A DNA stretch of 8,852 bases, from contig JAQTUY010000060.1 of NCBI GenBank assembly GCA_028707105.1, forward strand, positions 1 to 8,852. Reading direction: 5' to 3'. This DNA comes from Candidatus Omnitrophota bacterium. Its GTDB lineage: Bacteria > Omnitrophota > Koll11 > Gygaellales > JAQTUY01. Positions within the stretch are counted from its first letter, which is position 1. Every line of letters starts with the position of its first letter. The notes below the pieces were generated by a model, which ran no database searches, was not told the origin of the DNA, and saw only the letters and a program-made list of their open reading frames with translations. Of this stretch, positions 1 to 5,839 are shown in pieces. Position numbers and translations under genes: made by a program.

Positions 1-346
1 CCGTAAAGGCGCCCATTCTTAATAACGAACTCCTGGGAAAAGCCAGGGCTACAAGGTCCAATGGTATAGCGCAAGTCTCGTTAGTCCTTATCCTGTAGGC
101 CCCCTTAGGCAGATCGTACCATCCGTGTTTATCCTGCGCCTCCGCTTTCTTAGGCAGCAGCAAGCGGCCCTGGGGGAGTTTTCTTTCTTTATTGGAGAAA
201 TCCAGCGCGCCGGGAGCGTCAAATTCATACACCTGCGCGCAGGTCAAGTCAAAGCCGTTAGGGGTCAATTGCGTATCAAGGTCGATATAGCCGCTTAATA
301 AGCCCTTTTCTTCTATAAGCTTTTTTATTTCCTGCTTATTCAACAT
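1..346 (-). CDS. dut: dUTP diphosphatase, archaeal type (partial, C-terminus off the left edge)
   Basis: This is a member of the trimeric dUTPase/dCTP deaminase superfamily, a cytoplasmic enzyme that would hydrolyse dUTP to dUMP and diphosphate and so keep uracil out of DNA. The first 115 residues are present. The substrate-strand motif PNGFDLT is at residues 29-35, a stretch resembling archaeal dUTPases (GALDFSNKERKLP) is at 46-58, NETCAIP is at 89-95 and the family signature RSSLLRMG is at 105-112. The rest of the active site is outside the window. The ATG at 346-344 lies three bases after the ybgC stop, and its AAAGGA ribosome site is made of the last ybgC codons, so translation is probably coupled. 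I read it from the sequence because the frame is open to the window edge. dCTP deaminase (dcd) is the main alternative, and the missing C-terminal half would decide. Confidence 0.8.
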   Translation of the reverse strand, partial: MLNKQEIKKLIEEKGLLSGYIDLDTQLTPNGFDLTCAQVYEFDAPGALDFSNKERKLPQGRLLLPKKAEAQDKHGWYDLPKGAYRIRTNETCAIPLDLVALAFPRSSLLRMGAFT

Positions 347-349
347 TTT

Positions 350-736
350 TTATCCTTTGGCTTTTATCTTATCGAGAATGTCCGCGGGGATGGCTTGGGG
401 TTTAAAATTGGCGTCAACGCATACCAGGATGGTTTTCCCTTTGGCTACAAGCACGCCATCCTGATTTTTTATCTCACCGTCAAAGTCGAGCCGCACGCCG
501 GAATTATCGCTGACGCAGCTTCTCACGTCCAGGATGTCGCCGTAACGAGCAGGGTATTTATAATCTATCTCCTGGCGGCCGACTACGAATAATACCCCCC
601 GCCGGCTCAGCTCTTTTATGGAATAGCCGGACTGCTCAAAAAATTCGGTGCGGGCCTCTTCCAGGAACGCCAGGTAGTTGGCATAATAAACTACCCCTCC
701 GCAATCGGTCTGATGATAATAGATGCGTATTTTCAT
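350..736 (-). CDS. ybgC: YbgC/4HBT-family acyl-CoA thioesterase
   Basis: This 128-residue single-domain hot-dog thioesterase hydrolyses acyl-CoA, or possibly acyl-ACP, thioesters in the cytoplasm. The family signature at the N-terminus is intact: YYHQTDCGGVVYYANYL at residues 6-22, with Asp11 as the predicted catalytic residue, followed by FLEEARTEFF at 24-33. Length is normal for the family (about 130). In proteobacteria ybgC sits in the tol-pal cluster, but here it lies between ybaB and a dUTPase, so a Tol-Pal role is not supported by context. There is no Shine-Dalgarno site before the ATG. A sigma70-type promoter with its -10 box six bases from the ATG suggests a leaderless transcript. The natural substrate cannot be read from the sequence. 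Confidence 0.88.
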   Translation of the reverse strand: MKIRIYYHQTDCGGVVYYANYLAFLEEARTEFFEQSGYSIKELSRRGVLFVVGRQEIDYKYPARYGDILDVRSCVSDNSGVRLDFDGEIKNQDGVLVAKGKTILVCVDANFKPQAIPADILDKIKAKG

Positions 737-742
737 GGTTTT

Positions 743-771
743 ATGATATCACAAGGGATAAGTAGGGGCAA
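743..771 (-). promoter_or_regulatory. Predicted sigma70-type promoter of ybgC, leaderless spacing
   Basis: On the minus strand TTGCCC (766-771, four of six match to TTGACA) and TATCAT (743-748, five of six match to TATAAT) are separated by exactly 17 bases. A TG one base before the -10 box gives an extended -10. Only six bases separate the -10 box from the ybgC ATG at 736, so transcription would begin at or next to the start codon. No ribosome site is present. Prediction by eye. Confidence 0.55.
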
Positions 772-791
772 CAGTTTTCGCCGAAAGGACC

Positions 792-1088
792 TTACGGCAT
801 ACCCGGCAGGTTCAAACCCGTGACGCTCTTCATTTTATCCGCAGCTACGTCGTGCGAACGCTTAATGGCTTTCTTTAACGCGTCTTTTACCGCGCTTTTT
901 AGTTGTTCCGTTTCTTTTTCCGCCAGGGCGCACTCGATCCGCATATCCTGGATCTCCTGCGAACCGTTCATAGTGATCTTTACCTTCCCGTCAGCGCTTT
1001 CCACTTCAAAAACCGCTGCCTCCAGCTGGCGCTTCATCTCCTGGATCTTCTTCTGCATCTCCATCAATGCCTTCATCTTATCAAGCAT
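792..1088 (-). CDS. ybaB: YbaB/EbfC-family nucleoid-associated protein
   Basis: This 98-residue protein of the YbaB/EbfC family forms dimers that bind DNA and associate with the nucleoid. The charged N-terminal coiled-coil helix (MLDKMKALMEMQKKIQEMKRQ), the central strand segment with VKITMNGSQEI (about residues 36-46), and the C-terminal helix ending in KMKSVTGLNLPGMP are all typical, and the length is typical too. The start at 1088 is chosen because AAGGAG lies six bases before it and because family proteins begin here; a longer frame reaching 1139 would only add residues encoded by repeat-like leader DNA. In many bacteria ybaB lies between dnaX and recR. Neither is next to it here: tatC is upstream and ybgC downstream. 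No clear promoter is visible in the repeat-rich leader. Confidence 0.9.
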   Translation of the reverse strand: MLDKMKALMEMQKKIQEMKRQLEAAVFEVESADGKVKITMNGSQEIQDMRIECALAEKETEQLKSAVKDALKKAIKRSHDVAADKMKSVTGLNLPGMP

Positions 1089-1101
1089 ATGTCTCCTTCC
1101 C

Positions 1102-1126
1102 GCCCATGAGGGCAACACCCGCGCAA
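1102..1126. repeat. Short leader repeat, copy 1 (before ybaB)
   Basis: These 25 bases match 6781-6804, before cheY, at 21 positions with one single-base gap. In both places the element ends just upstream of the gene's Shine-Dalgarno site and lies in the same orientation to the gene. The shared core is GAGGGCA followed by ACCCGCGCAA on the plus strand. Confidence 0.6.
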
Positions 1127-1147
1127 TATTCGCTACCAAGCGAACAA

Positions 1148-1170
1148 TGGCCCAAAACCTATTTGGGCCA
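1148..1170. repeat. Perfect 9-bp inverted repeat between ybaB and tatC
   Basis: TGGCCCAAA (1148-1156) and TTTGGGCCA (1162-1170) are perfect inverted copies around a five-base loop. No T-run follows on either strand, so this is not a standard terminator. It is one of several stem-loops packed in the 173-base gap between ybaB and tatC, including a smaller one (TTCGCT/AGCGAA) at about 1128-1143. Confidence 0.6.
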
Positions 1171-1172
1171 GG

Positions 1173-1279
1173 TACAAATTAGCGTGAGGTACCACTATGC
1201 TAACTTCGCCACTTCGCCACAAGGCGAACACTCACGCAATACAAATTAGCGTGAGGTGCCACTATGCTAACTTTGCCAC
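1173..1279. repeat. 67-bp tandem repeat, 1.6 copies, running into tatC
   Basis: Bases 1173-1212 and 1240-1279 are 40-base direct copies with two mismatches (1191/1258 and 1207/1274). The period is 67 bases, so the unit is present about 1.6 times. The unit also contains a tandem TTCGCCAC pair (1205-1220) and a hairpin TTCGCC-ACAA-GGCGAA (1213-1228). The second copy covers the stop codon and last five sense codons of tatC. Confidence 0.85.
1231..1257. repeat. Hairpin repeat element, copy A
   Basis: CTCACGC (1231-1237) and GCGTGAG (1249-1255) form a perfect 7-bp stem around the 11-base loop AATACAAATTA, followed by GT. A 27-base segment at 6796-6822 has the same length and 19 of 27 identical bases. 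Two of the differences are paired changes that keep the stem (T-A to C-G and A-T to G-C). Confidence 0.6.
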
Positions 1280-1960
1280 CCAGATACTAATTTCATATAA
1301 TAAGATCATCGGGATAGCCAGCAGCGTCATATTAAATATATCCGCTGTCGGGGTGATCACTGCCGCCGCGACAAAGATGGCCGCGACCGCGTATTTATAT
1401 TTACTCCTCAAAAAAGACGGCTTTAAGACCCTTAACCTGGCTAAAATAAAACTCAAAACCGGCATCTCAAATACCAGGCCGCACCCGAAAATAAGAGTGA
1501 CTATAAAACCGATATACTGAGCGGCCGAGATCACCGGGACTAATTCGCCTTCGGCAAAACTCAGCAGGAATTTTAAGGCCGGTGGGATCAACACGAAATA
1601 AGCAAAACAACAGCCCAGAATAAATGCCAGGAAACAGAAACCCACAAAATGCGCGGCTCCGTTCCTGAACCTCTCTTCAAACGCAGGAGCAATAAATTTC
1701 CAGGCCTGGTGTAGTATTACCGGCAGGGAAATAGTGAACCCGCACAAGAAAGCGATACGCATGTATACCAAAAAGGCTTCCTGGGGACTGAAAACCGCCA
1801 GCTTTCCGATCAACCCATAGGCGGGCATTTTTAAGACCCTTAAGGCATCGGCGGAGAAAGAAAAACTGATACCGGTAGCTGCCGTTAACGCCACGAGGGC
1901 GATGAGGAGCCTTTTTCTAAGTTCACTTAAATGTTCGGCTAAAGTCAGTGGCTGATCCAT
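1262..1960 (-). CDS. tatC: Sec-independent protein translocase TatC
   Basis: TatC is the six-helix inner-membrane receptor that recognises twin-arginine signal peptides of folded proteins. The 232-residue product shows LAEHLSELRKRLL at residues 7-19, SPQEAF at 58-63, the GLVFEMP motif at 161-167, and ITPTAD at 202-207, with six hydrophobic segments. The start fits the family, but there is no Shine-Dalgarno site. An ATTAAT six bases before the ATG might be a weak -10 box. The C-terminus is short, ending WVAKLA soon after the last helix. These last codons and the stop lie inside the 40-base direct repeat, so the tail appears to have been replaced or trimmed by repeat DNA. tatA lies just upstream, separated by 93 bases with a terminator-like hairpin. 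No tatB is present. Confidence 0.95.
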   Translation of the reverse strand: MDQPLTLAEHLSELRKRLLIALVALTAATGISFSFSADALRVLKMPAYGLIGKLAVFSPQEAFLVYMRIAFLCGFTISLPVILHQAWKFIAPAFEERFRNGAAHFVGFCFLAFILGCCFAYFVLIPPALKFLLSFAEGELVPVISAAQYIGFIVTLIFGCGLVFEMPVLSFILARLRVLKPSFLRSKYKYAVAAIFVAAAVITPTADIFNMTLLAIPMILLYEISIWVAKLA

Positions 1961-1990
1961 ATAAGTATTAATTAACAGGCTCTGATTTTT

Positions 1991-2023
1991 AAAAAATGCA
2001 TGCCCCAGAGGATCTGAGCATGC
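1991..2023 (-). terminator. Possible intrinsic terminator after tatA
   Basis: On the minus strand GCATGC (2023-2018) pairs with GCATGC (2003-1998), with an inner CAGA/TCTG stem, and is followed by ATTTTTT (1997-1991). It lies between the tatA stop and the tatC start, so it could end or reduce transcription before tatC. The stem has a small asymmetric interior loop, so strength is uncertain. Confidence 0.45.
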
Positions 2024-2053
2024 TTTTCTCGGTATATCAGGCTCGCCGCTATT

Positions 2054-2242
2054 TTATATTTTATCGTCGGGTTTTTGGGATCCGGCATCCCCGGCGTCGT
2101 CTTCCTTCATCGCTTTCTTTAACTCCCTGATCGACTTGCCGAGGGATTTTCCAATTTCAGGCAATTTTGTCGCGCCGAAGACTAAAAGGCAGATTAAAAG
2201 AACAAGCAAAAGTTCCGGTAGGCCGATATTGAACATTCTCAT
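2054..2242 (-). CDS. tatA: Twin-arginine translocase subunit TatA
   Basis: TatA is the small membrane protein that oligomerises to form the passage for folded Tat substrates. The 62-residue product has a short N-terminus, one membrane helix (about residues 8-22), the [10 protein letters not shown] hinge at 22-31, an amphipathic helix ([14 protein letters not shown]) and an acidic, disordered tail. The start at 2242 is chosen because GGAGG lies five bases upstream and because family members start just before the membrane helix. An in-frame upstream ATG at 2305 would add 21 residues encoded by hairpin DNA and is unlikely. With tatC next and no tatB, this resembles the minimal TatAC systems of Bacillota and archaea, where TatA also serves as TatB. 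Confidence 0.93.
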   Translation of the reverse strand: MRMFNIGLPELLLVLLICLLVFGATKLPEIGKSLGKSIRELKKAMKEDDAGDAGSQKPDDKI

Positions 2243-2259
2243 TTTATCCTCCAACATAT

Positions 2260-2293
2260 ATCCCGCTGTCTGAAATAAGCGAAGCAGCGGGAT
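2260..2293 (-). promoter_or_regulatory. Stem-loop in the tatA leader, just before the ribosome site
   Basis: ATCCCGCTG (2260-2268) and CAGCGGGAT (2285-2293) form a perfect 9-bp stem with a 16-base loop. In the tatA mRNA the stem ends six bases before the GGAGG site. It could influence ribosome access or be part of a repeat; the sequence alone does not tell. Confidence 0.5.
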
Positions 2294-2299
2294 TAATTC

Positions 2300-2341
2300 G
2301 CGCATATAACTTACGTCGCTAACGCTCCGTAAGTTATGCGC
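2300..2341 (-). promoter_or_regulatory. Long imperfect inverted repeat at the 5' end of the tatA transcript
   Basis: GCGCAT-AT-AACTTACG (2300-2315) pairs with CGTAAGTTATGCGC (2328-2341): 14 base pairs with a two-base bulge and a 12-base loop. The pairing can be extended outward to about 2292-2349 across two mismatches (ATTAAT arms). The predicted tatA start of transcription falls at its outer end. It could be an mRNA 5' stabilising stem or a mobile palindromic repeat. Confidence 0.6.
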
Positions 2342-2347
2342 TCATTA

Positions 2348-2356
2348 ATTCTACCA
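2348..2356 (-). promoter_or_regulatory. Predicted extended -10 promoter of tatA
   Basis: On the minus strand TGGTAGAAT gives an extended -10 (TGn) with TAGAAT, five of six match to consensus. The -35 region is weak (TTTATC at 17-base spacing). Transcription would start near 2341, giving a tatA leader of about 100 bases that contains both stem-loops. Confidence 0.4.
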
Positions 2357-2398
2357 CAAGGCGATATCAAGATAAAGCATTTATTTACCGTCCTGATA

Positions 2399-2407
2399 TG
2401 GTAAAAT
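2399..2407 (+). promoter_or_regulatory. Predicted extended -10 promoter of the membrane gene at 2414, leaderless spacing
   Basis: TGGTAAAAT combines a TGn extension with TAAAAT (five of six match). The -10 box ends six bases before the ATG at 2414, and no Shine-Dalgarno site or good -35 box is visible. The spacing is the same as before ybgC. Confidence 0.45.
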
Positions 2408-2413
2408 AACCCC

Positions 2414-4660
2414 ATGAAGAAACGGGCCGTCTTTGCCATCTTACTGATGGGCTTTACCTCCCTTTTTATCCAGACCCTCCTGATCCGTGAATTTCTGATC
2501 AGTTTCTACGGCAATGAATTCATTATCGGCATGATCCTGGCGAATTGGATACTGCTCACGGCGCTTGGCAGCGGGCTGTTCAGCCGCGCTTGCGTAAAGA
2601 CAACCGGACCGCGGACAACCTACGCCTTACTGCAGATAGCCATAGCCGTATACCTGCCGGCGGCGGTCTTCCTTATCCGTATTGTCAAAAACCTCCTGGG
2701 GCTTGCTCCCGGCGAAGGCGCGGGGATAATATCCATATTCTCAAGCTCCCTGCTTATATTACTTCCCCTGGGCCTCATCAGCGGAGCGCAATTCCCTTAC
2801 CTGTGCCGTATATTATCGGATACCTCAGGGCGACCGCAAAATAGCGGCGCCAGGGTATATATACTGGAAGCTTGCGGATTCATAATAGCCGGGCCGCTGT
2901 TTATGATCTTCCTGGCTGCCCGCGCTGATTCCTTCTCAATAGCATTTATGCTGGGGATGCTCAATCTTCTCTGCGCGATACTTCTCATCCAGGAAAAAAC
3001 TTTAAGTTTAAGAAGCAAATACCTAATGTTCACAGCGGGCTTTTTATTCATTATAAGCGCGTTTGCTTTATCTGGCCCTGCCGGACGCCTGCAGGAAATA
3101 TCCATAGATCAGCAATACCGCGGGTTAAAAGTCCTTAAATCTGAGAACTCCTCCTACGGCAACTTAACGGTGACCGGGGACGCTTCAGAGTATACATTTT
3201 TTAATGACGGTATCCCGGTGATCACGACACCGATGCCGGATATTGCTTATACGCAGGATACGGCCCATTTTGCCATGCTTTCCTGCCCGAGCCCTGAAAA
3301 TATCCTCTTATTGGGCGGCTGCGCGGGCGGCATAATAAATGAAACACTTAAATATCCGGTTAGAAAGATAACTTACGTGGAACTAGACCCCCTGCTCATA
3401 AAGCTCCTTAAAGAATTCCCCACAAATACAACGTTAAGAGAATTTAATGACCCCAGGGTAATGGTCATAAATACCGACGCCTCTATGTTCTTACGTTTTC
3501 AGAGCTCTCGGAAGGCCTATGATGTTATTATTTTAAACCTGCCGCTGCCCTCCACCCTGCAATTAAACCGTTTTTATACCGCAGAGTTTTTCCGGGCGGC
3601 TGCTTCCTGCCTTAAACCGCAAGGCGTATTGCTATTGAACCTGCCCGGCTCTTTAAGTTATCTCAGCCCCCAGACGCGCGCGCTTAACAGCTGTATTTTA
3701 AACACCCTGAGAAACGAATTATCCGTATTCACCATTCCCGGAAACTATAACCTGTACCTGGCGAAAAATGAAGACTTTAAAATAACTCCCCTGATACTGT
3801 CGCAGCGCCTTCAGGAAGGCTCTGCGCGCCCGGAGCTCTTTAATGACTCATACTTACAGGAACGGCTGAGCCGGCAATGGCTGATGTTTTTTAATGACTC
3901 TCTTAAGGGCTATGAGAACGCCAGGAAAAACCTGGACCTTGCGCCTTCTGCCGTATTTTACAGCTTATCACGGTGGAATTCGGTATTCTCTCCTCAAATA
4001 CAGGGCATATTCCGGGTATTAGACAAACTTACTTTCAAAAGCCTGCTCATTGCGCAAGCTTTAGCGCTGCTGCTATTATTGATCGCCTCCGCTGCCGGAA
4101 GATTCTCCAGGCGTTCTGCGCTCGGGTTCGCGATATCCGCCACGGGTTTTACGGCAATGGCCTTAAATTTGATGATCGTTTACGCTTATCAGGCCTTCTG
4201 CGGATATATCTTTACGCATATCGCCCTGTTGAGCGCCTCATTCATGGCGGGATTAGCCTCGGGAGGATGGTTTATCACTGGCCGGCTGGATAAGATCAAA
4301 AATAGTTATGCCTCATTCATCAAGATCGAACTGGCGATAGGTCTTTTTTTAGGCCTGGCAATATTAATATTCAATAATCTGGCCGCGCGCGCGATAAGCA
4401 CGATACCTGTTATCTTATTTACCTTGTCCGTGATCTGCGGATCTCTTGCCGGAATGGAATTCCCGTTAGCCAACAGGATATGGCAAGAGCAAAAAGGCGG
4501 CGGCTCCTCTTCCGGTAAACTTTATGCTCTGGACCTGGCCGGGGCATACCTGGCGGCTATTGCGGTATCAGTGGCGCTCGTGCCTGTGGTAGGAATAATA
4601 AAAAGCTGCGTATTTTTACTTGTATTAAAGATCATCAGCCTTATCCTGCTGATGATCTAA
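2414..4660 (+). CDS. Polytopic membrane protein with a spermidine-synthase-like (SpeE-fold) core
   Basis: The 748-residue protein has about seven hydrophobic segments (residues 5-220), a soluble Rossmann methyltransferase-like domain (about 230-455), a linker, and about seven more membrane segments (541-747). The core shows HFAMLSCPSPENILLLGG, the nucleotide-binding GGCAGG (301-306), the ribose-binding acidic strand YVELDP (321-326), NTDASMFL (353-360) and LNRFYTAEFF (384-393). The aminopropyltransferase active site, normally an Asp in a VVDSSDP-like strand, reads ILNLPLPST (372-380), so the usual catalytic Asp is Asn375 and polyamine synthesis is doubtful. The two membrane halves look duplicated: SGAQFPYLCRI (123-133) and AGMEFPLANRI (679-689) occupy matching places. 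It belongs to the family of fused membrane spermidine-synthase-like proteins of unknown product. It is divergent from tatA, and its stop overlaps that of amrS by four bases. Confidence 0.8.
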   Translation: MKKRAVFAILLMGFTSLFIQTLLIREFLISFYGNEFIIGMILANWILLTALGSGLFSRACVKTTGPRTTYALLQIAIAVYLPAAVFLIRIVKNLLGLAPGEGAGIISIFSSSLLILLPLGLISGAQFPYLCRILSDTSGRPQNSGARVYILEACGFIIAGPLFMIFLAARADSFSIAFMLGMLNLLCAILLIQEKTLSLRSKYLMFTAGFLFIISAFALSGPAGRLQEISIDQQYRGLKVLKSENSSYGNLTVTGDASEYTFFNDGIPVITTPMPDIAYTQDTAHFAMLSCPSPENILLLGGCAGGIINETLKYPVRKITYVELDPLLIKLLKEFPTNTTLREFNDPRVMVINTDASMFLRFQSSRKAYDVIILNLPLPSTLQLNRFYTAEFFRAAASCLKPQGVLLLNLPGSLSYLSPQTRALNSCILNTLRNELSVFTIPGNYNLYLAKNEDFKITPLILSQRLQEGSARPELFNDSYLQERLSRQWLMFFNDSLKGYENARKNLDLAPSAVFYSLSRWNSVFSPQIQGIFRVLDKLTFKSLLIAQALALLLLLIASAAGRFSRRSALGFAISATGFTAMALNLMIVYAYQAFCGYIFTHIALLSASFMAGLASGGWFITGRLDKIKNSYASFIKIELAIGLFLGLAILIFNNLAARAISTIPVILFTLSVICGSLAGMEFPLANRIWQEQKGGGSSSGKLYALDLAGAYLAAIAVSVALVPVVGIIKSCVFLLVLKIISLILLMI
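4629..4658. terminator. Inverted repeat at the convergent stop codons
   Basis: AGATCATCAG (4629-4638) and CTGATGATCT (4649-4658) form a perfect 10-bp stem with a 10-base loop, inside the last codons of the membrane gene and touching both stop codons. On the minus strand it is followed by TTTAATA, a weak T-tract, so it may end the amrS transcript. On the plus strand no T-run follows. Confidence 0.4.
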
Positions 4661-5811
4661 TGCCATACTCCCGCGATCCGGCCCTGACAAAATTTACACT
4701 TGCCGTCCACAACATTATTACTCAAGATAGTATAACCGCTGCGCTGGATCACATTTTCTTTACATTGCGGGCAATAGGTATGTTCTGCCGGGTGGCCGGG
4801 AACGTTGCCTATATAAACATAATTCAGCCCGCTTTCCCCGGCAACTTGCCAAGCCTGTTCCAGAGTAGCAACGGGCGTAGGTGATAACCCGGTTAATTTA
4901 TACTGCGGATGGAACCGGGAAAAATGAAGCGGCACGTCCGGGCCCAGGTTATCTTTTATCCAGCCGCACATCTGCCTGATCGCGCCCATATCGTCATTTA
5001 AGGTGGGAACAACCAGGTTTGTAATCTCTATCCAGACATTATGTTTCCTGAATATTTTCAGGGTATTCAGGGTCTCATCCAAAAAACCGGCGCAGACATC
5101 GGTATAGAATCCCCGGTCAAATCCTTTCAGGTCGATATTGGCTCCATCCAGGTATGGCGCGATATTCTCAGCCGGCTCGGGATTAAAAGAACCGTTCGTA
5201 TGGCATAAATTCCTTATCCCGTTCGCCCTGGCTTCTTTGGCCGTATCCAGCATATATTCGTAAAATATAACCGGTTCGGTATAAGTATAGGCTATAGCGG
5301 GACAGCCCTTACCCCGCGCCTGCGCGGCTGCTTCACCGGCTGATAAAGAATAGCCCTCCACTTCTTCCGGGGCAGACTGTGATATCTGCCAGTTCTGGCA
5401 ATATTTACAGCGGTAATTACATCCCGCGGTAGCGATAGAAAAAACCGCTATACCCGGTAAAAAGTGGAAAAACGGTTTTTTCTCTATCGGGTCGATGGCG
5501 ATCGAGCAAGGCCGGCTGTGGACCATAGAATACAACTTACCGCCGCGCGCCTCCCGGACGCGGCAAAAGCCGCGCTGCCCCTCGCTTAAGGTACAGCGCC
5601 GCGGGCAAAGTCCGCACTGCACCGTCTGTTCATCTATTTTTTTATAGAAACCGGCTTCATGCAAAAAAGACGCGCCTGCACCTAGCGGGTAAGCCTTCCG
5701 CGGCGCCATATTCTCAAGGTAAGAAAAAAGACCCGCTCCCAGACAGAACAAGCAGGTCTTTTTAAAAAAATCTTTTCGCGTGAGTTTCCTGTTAAGAAGG
5801 TCGTCGTTCAT
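4657..5811 (-). CDS. amrS: AmmeMemoRadiSam-type radical SAM enzyme with a Tat-like leader
   Basis: This 384-residue protein resembles the radical SAM member of the AmmeMemoRadiSam system (PflA-like), whose reaction is not established. The order is: Tat-like leader (TRKDFFKK at residues 11-18, then hydrophobic 19-32), a four-cysteine block (C66, C69, C73, C83), the radical SAM cluster motif CNYRCKYC (131-138), AYTYTEP (174-180), HTNGSF, ANIDLKGF (224-231), HFSRFHPQYK (296-305) and a zinc-ribbon-like tail with C347/C350 and C372/C375. All key cysteines are present. Lys13 stands in the place of the second twin arginine. The start follows cheD by 28 bases with no Shine-Dalgarno site, so it may be read with the che genes. 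The AMMECR1 and Memo partners are not in the window. The gene symbol rests on family resemblance. Confidence 0.85.
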   Translation of the reverse strand: MNDDLLNRKLTRKDFFKKTCLFCLGAGLFSYLENMAPRKAYPLGAGASFLHEAGFYKKIDEQTVQCGLCPRRCTLSEGQRGFCRVREARGGKLYSMVHSRPCSIAIDPIEKKPFFHFLPGIAVFSIATAGCNYRCKYCQNWQISQSAPEEVEGYSLSAGEAAAQARGKGCPAIAYTYTEPVIFYEYMLDTAKEARANGIRNLCHTNGSFNPEPAENIAPYLDGANIDLKGFDRGFYTDVCAGFLDETLNTLKIFRKHNVWIEITNLVVPTLNDDMGAIRQMCGWIKDNLGPDVPLHFSRFHPQYKLTGLSPTPVATLEQAWQVAGESGLNYVYIGNVPGHPAEHTYCPQCKENVIQRSGYTILSNNVVDGKCKFCQGRIAGVWH

Positions 5812-5839
5812 AAACAGGCTGGTATTTTTACGGCAGGGA

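Noticed and set aside
1089..1139. Upstream extension of ybaB by 17 residues
   Set aside because: It would translate the short leader repeat; the start at 1088 has AAGGAG upstream and matches the family.
1173..1279. Direct repeats considered as a CRISPR array
   Set aside because: Only 1.6 copies with a 27-base spacing, containing internal hairpins and coding sequence of tatC; no cas genes nearby.
1067..1520. Plus-strand frames across the repeat region between ybaB and tatC, considered as a small gene
   Set aside because: They run through the 67-bp tandem repeat and into antisense of tatC, have no ribosome site, and show no domain.
2243..2305. Upstream in-frame start of tatA adding 21 residues
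   Set aside because: The added residues are encoded by hairpin DNA, and the start at 2242 has a GGAGG site at good spacing and the family's normal N-terminus.
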